Notes under the pieces: model-generated | The model's input: the letters and a program-made list of their open reading frames with translations, nothing else | Database searches by the model: none | What the model was told of the DNA's origin: nothing | Translations under genes and position numbers: made by a program | In this document: piece after piece, positions 45,700 through 57,456 of the stretch | Layout: every line of letters begins with the position of its first letter | Numbering within the stretch: the first letter of the stretch is position 1 | Origin: Xanthostigma xanthostigma | Taxonomy: Eukaryota; Arthropoda; Insecta; Raphidioptera; Raphidiidae | DNA: 64,000 nt | NCBI GenBank assembly: GCA_963575645.1 | Contig: OY754469.1 | Span: forward strand, 18,308,001-18,372,000 | Reading direction: 5' to 3'

Positions 45700-46005
45700 C
45701 TGAAAACTCGTTACAGGTCAAACGGATGAACAGATTGAAAAAAAAATTGCGACGATGTGTGTTATCCAAATCTGAAGATCCCTATTGTTTTTGGGGTTAA
45801 TCGGCGCGTACACATACGAGATATATGCTATAATGTTGTTTTTTATATAACAATGGTATACTTTTTGTAACGGTTTATCATTTTATTTATTTTTACAAGA
45901 AAGTTTCGTTCAAAGGTTATTTTTGTAAGTTTTGTAGTTTCGGAAATATTTTGAAAAATCAGCTGTTCTTTTGTTCTAAAGATCTGTCAAAAAGAAATTA
46001 GTTAG
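45700..46005 (+). repeat. GCGCATGCGC repeat family, diverged copy
   Basis: ACAGGTCAAACGGATGAACA, then CCCTATTGTTTTTGGGG, AGATATATGCTATAATGTTG and AGTTTCGGAAATATTTTGAA. Same order as in the arms of 33033-34155 and with the 3' part of 31675-31825. Confidence 0.7.
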
Positions 46006-47088
46006 GTGGCTAGTACTACACGTTACCGCATTGGTTAAGAGAAATATTGTTTTATTTATTACTGCCCGCTCTAGTTTAGGCCGATAGATACAATGACTCG
46101 CAGGACTATTTACGATGCAAAAAAATGTATAATAAAAAAAATTGATCGGTAAATTAAACAAATTCTGGATCTCGACAACAGCGCCACCTACCGGATTCAA
46201 TTATAGTTAAAAACCATCCAGGTAACCCCACAAGTACAAAAAAAAAATAATCAAAGTCGTTTAGAAAGAGAAGAATTACGCGCACACGCACACTGGAATT
46301 TTATGTACCTACATATTATAAAGATGTCATATTTCAAAATTTTGAAAGTTAAAATGGTCCTGTCGCCCAATTGACCGGATTTTTGTTTTGTTCAAGAGCA
46401 AACTTAGACCTAATAAATTCACAATACCCGTATTAACAAATATACTATATTCTTGGCAGGATTTTGCCACTCCGACCATTTTTTTTTGTTTTTTTTGTTT
46501 TGCAAGTATGCAAATAGTAAAATAATTTTACTGGCGGAATTTTTCCGTCAACAGTGATTTTAGTTATAATATAGTACCTGTCTAGTTGAACTTCCGCTAC
46601 AGAAATGGCGTTGTGAATTGTAGTAGCAAACTTTTTTAATAATTAATGTTTGGTATAAATCAACTACATAAATATGATATGAGAATAGTAGATTCTGAAT
46701 GCATACCAACGCAACGTATAGTGAGCATAAAAGAAACTTAAAGAGATACAGATTGAGAATGAACCTTATAAAAGCATACATTACGAAAATTGACTACCGT
46801 TTTTAATCGTATTATGGATTACAATATATTGAAAAAATCTTATAATGTCAATTGGTAGATTGGCTTCTAAGATTTTGTTACATATTATTTAAAAAAAATA
46901 GGTTAAGTGCAAGATATCTATAGGTACTTGCACAGTTGCACAGTTAGTGGTATTACCCCCCTACTTGTGTGTTCTATATAGCCTTTTAGTTCTGCAGTTA
47001 TAAAGATATAAACATTTTTTTTCTTTTTAGACTCTCAAATTTCTTTCTAAAAATAATATTTAATATCTTAAAGAGTAATTTTGAATTA
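46006..47088. other. no supported gene
   Basis: Contains a small relative of the 29.6-kb dispersed repeat at about 46370-46460; otherwise AT-rich. Confidence 0.35.
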
Positions 47089-47687
47089 AAAAATTGGTTG
47101 TCTGTAATGTCGGTTTACGGACGATAGTTTTACGTGATAACGTATTCCGTAATACATAACCTAAACCTCCCAAAATTTGGTTTCAATCCGCTTATCCTTG
47201 GTGTCGGAATGATAAGAAATGTCAAAAGTGACGTTTGCAACTGTCAAAGTATTATGTTCTAATAATAATTAGTTATTCCAATACTTAACTTAGAAGGCGT
47301 TGCATTTCACAAAATACTAATGTCAAAAAATTGAATTAAACATTAAAAATTCAGCCGTTTTCATGTTGCATTTATACAGCTATTTTTCTATATAAATTTG
47401 TATAAAAAAACTGTTTAGGCAAATTCTGTTATACGAAATCTATGTAAAATGTTCTCCTCTTTCGTTTAAGACTGGTTTCAAACCGATCTGATTTAAATTG
47501 AGCGAGAAATTAGCAAAAAGCACGCACAGGGTCAGGCGGAACGTTACGCGTTAGGAACGTTAGGAACGTTACGCGTTACGCGTTACGAACGTTACACTTT
47601 TTCGAACATGCAGCCGGTGTTTTATCAATTGATAAGATTGGTGATTCATCAATTTATAAGACGTTATCACGTCAAAAAAAAAAAAAA
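47089..47687. mobile_element. GACGTGATAACG repeat family, copy C
   Basis: It starts AAAATTGGTTGTCTGTAATG, then GGTTTACGGACGATAGTTTT and ACGTGATAACG. It ends ATAAGACGTTATCACGTC in an A-run. The interior has CCTCCCAAAATTTGGTTTCA (also seen in the GCGCATGCGC family) and a short array of GGAACGTTACGCGTTA-like units at 47540-47600. It is almost identical to copy D at 59079 over aligned parts but lacks about 80 bp near 47363. Confidence 0.85.
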
Positions 47688-47704
47688 ACAAAAAGGTAAA
47701 CACA

Positions 47705-47775
47705 CTTTCGCCAATTTGGGTCTCGAACCCACGACTCTGCACGTAGTACATCGCAAAGCTATCAATATTATATTC
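47705..47775 (-). mobile_element. tRNA-like sequence, minus strand
   Basis: On the minus strand AGCTTTGCGATGTACTACGT, GCAGAGTCGTGGGTTCGAGA + CCC gives a box B and T-stem. Box A is weak. Probably a SINE head just outside copy C of the GACGTGATAACG family. Confidence 0.4.
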
Positions 47776-49193
47776 TATTATACCTGTGTGACGTTCAACC
47801 ATTACTAACTTGAAATATAGAGTCAATTAAATTGTTCATTTTCATGAACTCTACACCTAATTCCCAATGTACATGGTTTTTTTCAGATTTTTCTAGACGA
47901 TCCTTTTGGGGCGGGGGCAGCAATTTTTATGCGTTTTTTTTTTCGGGAAAATTAAAAAAAAACATGACGCATATTGTTGATTTCATGTTTCAATTAGCTT
48001 TCGTTTGATATTTGTAACATTCCGAGTACCCACACTCCACTAGACAGCGTGGTGTAATGGGAAGAAAACCGTTAGCCGGCATCAGTAACAGTCAGTAGGC
48101 CGTTAGTCGACATCAGTTGAGGTTGAGAGTAGTACTGAGTAAATGATATCAATAAAATGTAAAGTGAGACAAGCTAAACAAAAATGTCGTTAATTAAAAT
48201 TATCGTTAACGTCATCAAAAAGGAAATAGTAATATTTTAAAAACGTGAAAATCTTTTCTTTGTATTATTTAAAGAGACTAAATAATAAATTACTTAATAA
48301 TATCGAGCCTCATGTTCATTTGTAACGAATCCTGAGACGTTGCATATTCTGTACGGTCTTTGAATTTTTTCCATTTTTCAATTCGCCCTTGAAATTAACA
48401 CCCAAAATCAAAATTCAAAATTTTATACTTTACGCCTGTATTTAGGTCATCACACTCTATCCTCTGTGCCAAATTTCAAATTTGTACGTCAAATATTTTC
48501 AGAGAAAATCGTCCGACAGACGGACCGAAATGATTCCATAAGTATATACGTTTATGCAAGAAACATTAATAATGTATTAAAAAGAATAAAACTGTATTTT
48601 AATACAAACTAATTTACACGTCATAGCAGTCAATACGAATTCCCCGTGAGATAAAACTTCTAAATTTGTCAGCCGATCAGTAATGTTATTTTCCACAGAG
48701 AGATAACTTGATCCTTGTAATAGAGTGCTTCGTAATGCTATAAAGATAATGGATTTTAAAAGTTCGAAGAGTACGAAAAGCAAAAATGTTAGTACAATAT
48801 TATGTAGGTAATAAAGGTTTTTATAGGTTAAAATTTAAGATATACCTACCTATATCTCAAAGCAAAATCTTTTTCTCTTTTTAAATTTCGATTCTTCATG
48901 TGGCGTCTTACATTCAAAATTGAAGAACGTTAATATAGTCTAACTGACTAAAACGTTAAACGTATTCATTCAATATTGTTTATTTGCCATATTTGGTACA
49001 CATATTGCAATCGAATACTGCACGAAGCTTAGTAAAATGAAGTTAATCATCATAAAGGTATAATGTTTAGGGGTTAAAATAGATTTTTGCGCCAAAAAGT
49101 ACCCAGAACATTTTTAGAATTCTCAAAATTGAAATTTAACTTTTTAGTGAAAATTGAAATGTGCTGCTAAAGTTTTAATAAAATTGGTCCAAT
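47776..49193. other. no gene; scraps of retroposons
   Basis: 48042-48060 (AGACAGCGTGGTGTAATGG) is a truncated head of the SINE at 4370. 48075-48122 has two copies of CCGTTAG(C/T)CG(G/A)CATCAGT. 48450-48530 (TGTGCCAAATTTCAAATTTG ... AATCGTCCGACAGACGGAC) resembles a LINE 3' region. Confidence 0.4.
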
Positions 49194-49430
49194 AGGACCG
49201 GATATACAAATTTTAAGAAAACATTATTTCGCGAAAACAGATTAACTTACTGAAGTGTGTATTTAATTTGGTGCAAATGTTGGATATAGATATAGGTAAT
49301 ATTGTAATTTAAAAAAAATATATTCTTATGTATAAGGGGTTACATTTTTTATTTTGTTCAAAAACCAACGTAAGTTCATATAATAAAGCCACAATGCTTG
49401 TATTAGTAAAATATACACAATATGTGGCAC
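49194..49430 (+). repeat. dispersed repeat, related to 29575-29812
   Basis: Shared words in order: GACCGGATATACAAATTTTA, GTATTTAATTTGGTGCAAAT and GTAAGTTCATATAATAAAGC. See the partner entry at 29575. Confidence 0.5.
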
Positions 49431-50186
49431 TGCTACCCGAGTTTTTTTATTACTCACAAGTTGCACATCCGTTACACTTTATTTTGTTTGATTTTGTTAT
49501 TTTTGATAGTTTATAGTTTAAAAAAACAATATAATAATTGCTGTAGTAAATTACCATAAAACAAATGCTACACTTCTATACTATGAAAATAGCTGCACAG
49601 TTTATCAGCATTTTAATTTTTTTTTCAATTTTTAATTATTTAAGTATTTGTTTAATTTTTGTAAACTTTTTTTAAATTTCTAATATATTTTTTCAATTGT
49701 TATTTTTTTCCAATTTTTATCATCGTGGAAAATTAGCGGAATGTGCAGTTTTGGTTTCGCAAACAATGTTTTTCTACTGCGGAACAATTAATTAATGAGG
49801 CTTGACCATTACGCTGCATTACCCCCACTAGAATTCAAGCAAACTGTACCTTCAGGCTTCAAGTTAGTTAGCGTAGATTATAGACGCTCGTCATTAGCGT
49901 CATTGTACCTTCCAAATGTGAAACTAATACACTACTTAATATGTTACAAAATTAACTGACATTTACATGACTTTGTACTATATGGAGCAATTAGAATCGA
50001 ACATTACATTATACATTTAACTCCTTCGAGATTCAAACCTAGCATTACTGTGGCACTATTGTTTCAAAAATATTTTGATGGGTATTTATAGATAGGAACG
50101 TTGATTATAGACGCTAAACAGCTGTGTCCCTAAGTATGCGATAATCGGCCATGTCTTTGCAACCATCACAACTTTATACCTAAACT

Positions 50187-50470
50187 AGCTGACCCGGCGA
50201 ACTTCGTACCACCTAACAGTCAATGAATGTCGTGTTAACTTTTAGTTAAACTTACTTTAGGATTTTATGAACGTAATAAAATGAATACAAAAAAATTATT
50301 AAGTTCAGTAGTTTGTTAGTTTGATCCGGGTGCGATAGATATCTATTGCACCCGGATCAATTTTTCCGATATTTTAATAGTTATTCTGCTATTCGAGTCG
50401 GAGACGAATCCAACAAATCGAAGATCATTAAAATCGATCCAGCCGTTCTGGAATTATAAATGGTTTTGTT
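50187..50470 (-). mobile_element. RTE-like retroposon end with palindromic scar
   Basis: It starts ACTAGCTGACCCGGCGAACT + TCGTAC, the complement of a common insect retroposon 3' end. Near 50440, ATCGATCCAGCCGTTCTGGA also belongs to such elements. At 50321-50360 the unit TTGATCCGGGTGCGATAGAT is followed at once by its inverse with one change. Confidence 0.55.
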
Positions 50471-50516
50471 TTATATATAAAGCGGCTTGTAGACCGCTTT
50501 ATATATAAAACAAAAC
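50463..50516. repeat. perfect 23-bp inverted repeat with 8-base loop
   Basis: TTTTATATATAAAGCGG and its exact inverse CCGCTTTATATATAAAA, extended to 23 bp each side by GTTTTG/CAAAAC. It lies across the left border of the MITE at 50480. Confidence 0.9.
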
Positions 50517-51137
50517 ACCTTGATGTCAGCTGCGATGCAGGCATCGACTCGTATGTTTCATGATGCAAGTAGCACTGTGTGTTGTACTGAATCACGTATT
50601 TGGCATCAGTTGCGGCTTGCAGCGATGAGAAAGTATATATGATATTATATCTATATAAATGTGCATCGCGCGAAATTCTATGATCAAACTCTTAATATCG
50701 TTCTTTTTGTTCAAATTTTTTGAATGAATAATTGTTTTGGTGTGTAATTACACTATTTATACCTTATTATTTATACCTAGATATTTTCGTTTTATAGAGA
50801 AGAAAAACTTAAAGACCTAAAAAGAATATGCAGTAGCCTTATCGCGGCAGTCCCCGAGTGCCACACGTATTTTTTTTTATTGGTATAAAGAATGCCCCAA
50901 CTACTGCTTATAAAACTGTTATTGTTGGCAAAACGTACCTCATTTTATTCGTCAAGCACTAGGTATCTAGAAAATAACTTAACCCTACTATTCTTGTGTT
51001 GCATGAATCTCGAGTCGATTTAGGCATCACAATAGTATTCGATTTAAGTAGACGTTAATGCAACTGATGCAAGTTTCATGTAACATAAGAGTCGATGCCT
51101 GCATCTCAGCTAACATCAAGGTATGTAGGCCGCTTTA
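50480..51137. mobile_element. MITE with about 50-bp inverted ends
   Basis: Left: AAAGCGGC, a 28-bp disturbance, then ACCTTGATGTCAGCTGCGAT and GCAGGCATCGACTC. Right, read inward: AAAGCGGCCTACATACCTTG, ATGTTAGCTGAGATGCAGGC, ATCGACTC. The interior is AT-rich without a frame. Flanks are compatible with a TA target. Confidence 0.75.
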
Positions 51138-51181
51138 AGATTATTGAGAAAACTCATGTAAAACAACATGACCACATTTGC

Positions 51182-51250
51182 TCCCGCCGGAATTCGAACC
51201 TAGTATCTTCCGAGTGCGAGTCTAATGCTCTCCATCACTACATTCGTTCG
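51182..51250 (-). mobile_element. tRNA-like SINE head, minus strand
   Basis: On the minus strand: GTAGTGATGGAGAGCATTAG + ACTCGCACTCGGAAG and GGTTCGAATTCC. Box A-like and box B are at normal spacing. Similar to the 28871-28950 head (ACTCG(C/T)ACTC(G/A)GAA). Confidence 0.5.
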
Positions 51251-51371
51251 GTCATTTAGAAACAATTTTACTATAAGTCCCCTAGAATTAGACTAGAACA
51301 GCTAGCGATGGTCAGTTGCGTGAAGTGAACAATGAAAACATAAACCCTGTCAGTGAATAGTTGAAGGGAAC

Positions 51372-51392
51372 GGAGAGAGAGAGAGAGAGAGA
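51372..51392. repeat. GA microsatellite
   Basis: A GA run on the plus strand. Confidence 0.85.
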
Positions 51393-51861
51393 ATGAGTTG
51401 TAACTACATATTTTGTAGTTGGCTTAAAGGAGGACAGAGTTGCGTATATGCAGACAGACATTATGTAAGTCTCTGTATACGTGTGAGGGTTACATTTCTT
51501 GATTGTTCTATCTCTGTGTGTCAGGGAACGCACACTCACGCACCAATCTGTACACAGATGATTTTATAAAGTCCTCAGCTGTGTTCTGAACTGAAACAGG
51601 GTCGTTCCGCCTATAAAAATCTGATAATTTTGAAAAGTGCACATTATCTAGATACGTAGCAGCGTGTCTAGGGTTGCCGGGTCGCCAAACCAAATAGCCG
51701 GAGAGACCAGCCAGTTTGGCCGGACATTTGGTTAAAAAGTCCGGACAGCTTATATTATAGATATAGAGGATTTTGTCTCAGTATTAATAGGTACGACAAA
51801 AAAATTGTATGTAAAATCACGCTTTTTTCAATATTACCACGAATCTTGTTAAATTCTAATC

Positions 51862-52030
51862 TATGCTAATATATAAAGCTGAAGAGTTTGTTTGTTTGTT
51901 TGGTTGAACGCGCTAATCTCAGGAACTACTGGTTCAAATTGATTTTTTTTTTGTTGGATAGCCCATTTATTGGGGAAGGCTATAGGCTATATAATATCAC
52001 GCTACAACCAATAGGAGCGGAGCATGAATG
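51862..52030 (+). mobile_element. LINE/SINE 3' region fragment
   Basis: TATGCTAATATATAAAGCTG, AAGAGTTTGTTTGTTTGTTT, CGCGCTAATCTCAGGAACTA, then GGCTATAGGCTATATAATAT + CACGCTACAACCAATAGG. I know this string of motifs from insect retroposons. No enzyme remains. Confidence 0.6.
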
Positions 52031-52117
52031 AAAAATGTTGCAAAATATATCTCAAAAATAAGCTTCTATTCAGGTGAAAAGCCCGAACTAAATATACCAA
52101 TAGTCGTACATATACAA

Positions 52118-52190
52118 GCCCGGCTGGCTCAGTCAGTGGAGCATGCGTCTGTTAATATCAGGATCGTGGGTTCGATCCCCACGTTGAGCG
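52118..52190 (+). pseudogene. tRNA-Lys-like sequence, anticodon stem broken
   Basis: 73 nt with tRNA layout: acceptor GCCCGGC / GTTGAGC (one C-A mismatch), D-stem GCTC/GAGC, T-stem GTGGG/CCCAC around TTCGATC. The overall sequence resembles tRNA-Lys(CTT), but the anticodon loop reads CTGTTAA (formal anticodon GTT) and three of five anticodon-stem pairs fail. A T-run follows at 52197. Either a tRNA pseudogene or a SINE head; a functional tRNA is unlikely. Confidence 0.65.
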
Positions 52191-52454
52191 AATGTGTTTT
52201 TTTTCTACATTACTATATTCTAAGGCTTACATTTAAATTTATTTTAATTTTATTTACGACTAATTAAAATTAAGTAAATCTAAATAATAGCTCATTTGAA
52301 AACTGTTATAACTATAGGTACCTATACCTATATAAAAATAATTATCCTACAGTGTTTACAATTAAATATTTATTATATTTTATTAATTACATTAATTATT
52401 ATTGATTTAAAACAAATTTATTACTTAAAATAAGGTGTAAATACTGTTTTTTAT

Positions 52455-52605
52455 CGACAAAAACTTTTGAACGGTAACTCCGATCATCATGAAATTTGGA
52501 CACAACATTCATCTCGGTAAACTAAGATGAACGTGTGTACTCATGTACCTCCCTTCCCCATTCGTTCTTTTGCACCCGGGTGAAACCGGACGGGACCGCT
52601 AGTGA
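52455..52605 (+). mobile_element. RTE-like retroposon 3' tail, plus strand
   Basis: CGACAAAAACTTTTGAACGG, TAACTCCGATCATCATGAAA, GCACCCGGGTGAAACCGGAC + GGGACCGCTAGTG. Same tail as 31498-31665 in the other orientation. Confidence 0.7.
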
Positions 52606-53108
52606 AATATAAATAACATCGAATGTCCAATCAGTTCAAGTATTTTATTACTAACCAGCCAAAGTCATCAGTCAAAATTAAATTTTAGATAAACATTTAT
52701 CAACATTTTAAATTCTATTGAAAGGCAATTGCACAAATAAGTCTTATGTACCTGCTATTACTTCCCAAAACAAAATAAAAAACAATCTAAACAAAACGAA
52801 ACTTCTTTTCTTTAAGTTAATAAAAATCATTTTTCATATTCGCCTGCGCTCGGCCACGCTCGAAAGAAAAAAAACCTGAACAACCACCAACAATACAGTA
52901 TAGCTGTTATCCACTTTAGAAGAATAAAAAAACATCAAATTTAATCTTTTTTTTCTCATGTTTATTATTAGATAGAGATATAAAACTTCTCTTACAATAT
53001 TATTTAATACTTCTTAAGTACAAAAATAATTTTATTTTTGTAGTTTTTGTTTTTTAAATAATTTCCAGGGAACGGCAAAGTAGAGCCCTTAAAAAAGTAT
53101 TGTTCCAT
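52606..53108. other. AT-rich DNA, nothing recognised
   Basis: No supported structure. Confidence 0.35.
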
Positions 53109-53414
53109 GGCCGACAGTTAATCTCAGAATCGGCAAGTCCGAAACCAAAAAATCAATTGGTATCTTAAAAAGAAAGCTTTCTTACGTGCCAATTAACCTC
53201 ATATACTAAAAAATCATTAAAAATGGTGGATGTTTGAAAAAAAAATAAACGTGACAATCGGCATATTTTTCCACTGTTTTTTTTCGTGCTAAAAGTTTAT
53301 ATTTTAATTTTTTAGCCAAATTGAGGTGAATTGGCATACAAAACATGTCAATAAACAAAACGTACCAAGATTTATTAAAATCGGTTTAGTAATTCCGAAG
53401 ATTAACTGTCGGCC
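53109..53414. mobile_element. 306-bp MITE with 16-bp inverted ends
   Basis: GGCCGACAGTTAATCT on the left and GATTAACTGTCGGCC on the right. Interior non-coding. No clear target duplication. Confidence 0.6.
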
Positions 53415-54137
53415 GTTTGTTGAAAAAAAGTAGTTTTGAGAAAAACGCGTTAAAACTTGTTTCTAATATTTATCAAATATTTAAAAAAATCAATTGTCGT
53501 TACTAACAATTTGTTCATTTGTTATCCCGGGACCATATAACAGTAGACCACTGTCATTGAAGGCTCCTCCTCCCTTTGTTGGATGTAAACTAAAAATCGA
53601 TATTTTGGAGAGACAGACTGAGCAACTCTGTACATCTAAGTGTGAGTTAAGTATTCTATACTGTTTGTACTCGAATTTCTTAAAAATCTTTTAGGAGGTG
53701 ATTTTTAAAGGTCTAAAGAGTCACGAAAAATTTAAAGATTTTTTGAAAATTCTAAATTGGACAAGTACCTTAAGAAATATATAGTGTCCATAGATCAATT
53801 ATTTTTCGAGCAGGATCGATTTAGAACTCTATAATGTTTTTCATATGGAGAAATATGTATGTTTACAATCGAAGGTCATTGTCAAATCCTTACTGCAACC
53901 CAACACATAATATATTTAAAGTTTATGTTATTCTTTCTTATCATATATTTTGACCCTTAGTGACTTATTACGTTAATTTAACCTTTTTTTTATGATTTTT
54001 GACCTGCTAGAATGTTGAAAGAGAAAAAAAGTACTGTAATAATAATAATAAGGCGTTTAACGACCGTTTCTCGACATTATGTCATATCAGACGCCATTCG
54101 CACCATTACTATTTTCCATCTATTTTCTTCATTTTTA
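53415..54137. other. no gene; partial MITE
   Basis: 53790-53900 is a minus-strand partial relative of the MITE at 19478 (shared AAATCGATCCTGCTCGAAAA). The remainder is AT-rich. Confidence 0.5.
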
Positions 54138-54640
54138 ACCGACTTCAAAAAAGGAGGAGGTTCTATGTTCGACTGTATATATACATTTTTTTTATGTATG
54201 TTCACTGATTTCTCCGCCAATTATGAACCGATTTTCAAAATTCTTTTTTTATTCGAAAGAGTGCACTTTCGAGTTGGTCCCATCGGAACCAAGTCAGGAT
54301 CTGATGGTGGAATCCGGACAAAACGAGGGAAACTATCAAATTTTACCCATTGCAATACTTCATAAAATAACTGCATAATTTATTGAGTAAATATCTAACA
54401 CTAAAAAGAGAAAAATAAAATATGTTTAACAAAAAAATTGAACCGACTTCAAAATATGCACTAAAAAGTAATAAAATAATTACAATTATTGTTATTTTTG
54501 GAGTCGGTGTCAGCCAAGAAAACACTACAATATACCTAGCAATAATAACACCGACTCCAAAAATAACAATAATTGTAATTATTTTATAACTTTTTAGTGC
54601 ATATTTTGAAGTCGGTTCAATTTTTTTGTTAAAAATATTT
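54138..54640 (+). mobile_element. CCGACTTC composite repeat, copy 2
   Basis: Direct part AACCGACTTCAAAAAAGGAG, then GGTTCTATGTTCGACTG. A palindrome (54418-54640) follows, with TTGAACCGACTTCAAAATAT and inverse, and GGAGTCGGTGTCAGCC / ACACCGACTCC near the centre. The same order as copy 1 at 23341 shows the two parts travel together. Confidence 0.8.
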
Positions 54641-55017
54641 TTTTCAGCTTCAGTGATTTGATTTACACAACCTACAAAAATCGTAACGCAACAAAGCATA
54701 TTGTTAAGATATGTACAGCTTACACTGAATTCGCTTTCGTGAAATTTATCTCAGAAATGACGAAGGCACTTTTAGAACCATCCTATTTACATGACACACA
54801 GAAGGGCAGGGGGTGCAGAGGAGGCCGGTTGCGAAATATGGCGTTGTTCTGCGTTCATACTTAATAAATCATACGGGCCGTTCGCTTCTGTATGTAGAAA
54901 CCGGCGTCCCCGGAATACTAACTTGCCTCTTGTAGATACTACAAGAGGTATATTATACAGGGCTGCAGCCTAGGTACAACAGTTTACTCGTCGCGTCTAA
55001 TGTATTAGCACGTCAAG
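54641..55017. other. GC-richer patch without recognised gene
   Basis: 54785-54970 is GC-richer; a perfect small palindrome (CCTCTTGTAGATACTACAAGAGG-type, 10-bp arms) lies near 54926-54948. No protein motif. Confidence 0.35.
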
Positions 55018-55434
55018 AGTATTCGTCCCTGCAAACACCCCCTGCACCCTTCATATCAAATCTTTTCCCCTCCCCTAAAAACGGTTCGCGCTCTCCCGAC
55101 GCTATTTTTAAAGCTAGAGGGTTCTGGTAAACACCAAATGAAAGACAAAGAATCAGACTACAGATCCTTCAGGCGATTTTTTTGAAAAACAGTTTCGCCT
55201 ACGTGTGAAATATTACGTAACTTATTATTTTTTTCAAAAGGTTGTAAGTTTTTTCAGGAATTTTTTTCAAAAAATTCGCCTGAAGGATCTATAGTCTGAT
55301 TCTTTGTCTTTCATTTGGCGTTTACCAGAACCCTCTAGCTTTAAAAATAGCGTCGGGAGAGCGCGAACCGTTTTTAGGCGAGGGGAAAAGATTTGAGATT
55401 AAGGGTGCAGGGGGTATTGGTAGGGACGAATACT
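55018..55434. mobile_element. 417-bp fold-back element
   Basis: Ends AGTATTCGTCCCTGC and inverse GGGACGAATACT. Arms of about 170 bp include GAGCGCGAACCGTTTTTAG and CAGAACCCTCTAGCTTTAAA. The loop is around 55200-55250. High arm identity, non-coding. Confidence 0.85.
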
Positions 55435-56803
55435 ATTAAGCGCCATATGCATTCATAATAGTGATGTGTCGATCCTTTCTCGGAGCGGAGCGAGACGCTC
55501 TTTTTTTTGTGAATGACTCCCTCCGAGCGCCATTGATCTGTGCTGAGCTATTCTGTACTGATGCATTCACACATTTGCAGAGCGCACACAGCACAGGGCA
55601 CCAAGGCCCTAGGGAACTTTGCACGTACGGAGTTATCTTTGTTGAGTCGTTTAATGCTTATAGAGGTTTTAGAGGGTTACAAAGACGGTACCTGGCAATT
55701 ACTCTTACTAAGAGAGTTTTCTCGCTTATCCAGTTCTCACTCACTCAGTTTTGAGTGTATTTAATAAACATAAAGTAGATATAAAACATAACTACTCAAA
55801 GCATTTAACTAATATAAAAATATAAATTTTAACGGGATTTAAGACTACGTTTTTGTATTAAAAGAACTATTTTTCCACATAAAGACATTTTAAGTTTGGT
55901 CAATCCCTGTGTTTAAATTATCAATGCTCGTTTTCTAAGTTTATAGTCTTTCACTCTATTTACAACCCTGCATTCGCAAGGCATTTAAACTGCCCTCTTG
56001 TTTCCACAGAATGTGTGCTTACAGTTCTTTAAGCGACCATGAAAATTTTAAAGTAAAACTGCTCGCTTTTATCGATTTCCTTGTAGCTCTCTAGTTTCAG
56101 TCAAAAAGTCAAGGACACCATATTTCGTAACATAAACAAACATCCTACCTGTAGTTATAAAATTCTGTATCTTTATACAGTTCTTGTGTTTTGTAGTACA
56201 ATCATTGTTGCCAAATCGTAAGCTTATGCTGGATTGTAGAAAGGATTGTCAAAAAGCCTGATTTGATAATGACCTCAAAAAAAGCATTGCAGAGTTTCAA
56301 ATCGACCTGCTCAAAATATAATAATTGATCGGTTGAAATGATATTTTTCTTAAACTCTGTATAGATACATATTTTTAGCACACTACGATTCATAATCGTG
56401 TTTCTCTGATTATAGTTGTAAGTTTCGCCGCCAGATAGAGTAGTCCATATAAAGGATCGCTATAGTGAATTTAATTTGAATTGCACCCGAGTAAAGCCGC
56501 ACCGTTCAGTTATAATCTATGTCCTAAAGAACAATATCACCTATCGAACAAAGACAAAAAAGTTTTAATCGGTTCGGTGGTTTCTGAGATTACCGCTCAG
56601 AACCAAACAAACTCGTAAACTTTTCTTCTTGATGATAATATTACCTAGTATAATAGATTAGTGGCGGACAATCAGATCACACAGCATTGCCTTGTCAACA
56701 TCACGTACCAGACTCTCATCGAGGCTCCCATGCACAAATTCACTACTCTTGGTGAATAGGCTATTGTACCGTTTTTTGAAAAGTTTTTTAAATGAATCCT
56801 TAA
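55435..56803. other. no called gene; GC-richer patch 55455-55740
   Basis: Overlapping frames on both strands of 55436-55764 lack motifs. 56280-56370 is a diverged relative of the MITE at 19478. Confidence 0.35.
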
Positions 56804-57456
56804 GGAGGTTGAGCCGTTTTACGAAGATAATGAAAAAACTCTGAAATAAAGTTTTTTTAATAGATTTTTTTATAACAAAATTTTCTGTAAAAAATTCAAA
56901 ATCATTAGGAGATTTATAAAGTCAAAATTTAAAAAAAACTTTTACATTAGTCTTATGGAAAATATGTCAATCTAGCATGCAAACGGTACATTTTAATTTT
57001 TTGCAAATAACCAAATAATGTCAGCAGTTTCGAAAACTAACTATGTAAAGTATAGATGTCTTACGCATATTTTAATATTTTTTCCAATTTAATTAGGAGA
57101 CTTTTAATCAATAAAAAAATTATTGAACCTTCGCACTTTTCAATTATGGACTTTTATTCTTGACAATTTTAACTGAATTTTCAACTTTTTAATGATTTAA
57201 TTTTAATTTTTATTATTTCTAATTTCTTTTTTAAATTATTTACTGCAAAGAATATGTAAAATACAAATATTTACATAAATTTATTTTTCTAACCTAACTT
57301 TGTACAAATTAAGTAAAATACTGAAATAATTAATAATATTAAAAAAAAATTATTTATATTACAATAATTTATTGGTATCATCGACTTACACCCTTTTGTA
57401 AAAATTTATTATGGAAAAGTTCCCATTTAGAATTCGACTGTAACGGATCAACCTCC
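56804..57456. mobile_element. TTAA-flanked MITE
   Basis: TTAA at 56800-56803 and 57457-57460 directly flanks inverted ends GGAGGTTGAGCCGTTTTACG and (inward from the right) GGAGGTTGATCCGTTACAGT. TTAA is the target of piggyBac-type transposases. Interior very AT-rich, no frame. A passive passenger of a piggyBac-like enzyme is the best reading; the resident transposase at 41.8 kb shows no matching ends. Confidence 0.7.

Noticed and set aside
54012-54365. 117-aa plus-strand frame
   Set aside because: Most of it is the direct part of the CCGACTTC composite, which also occurs at 23341 in a different frame context.
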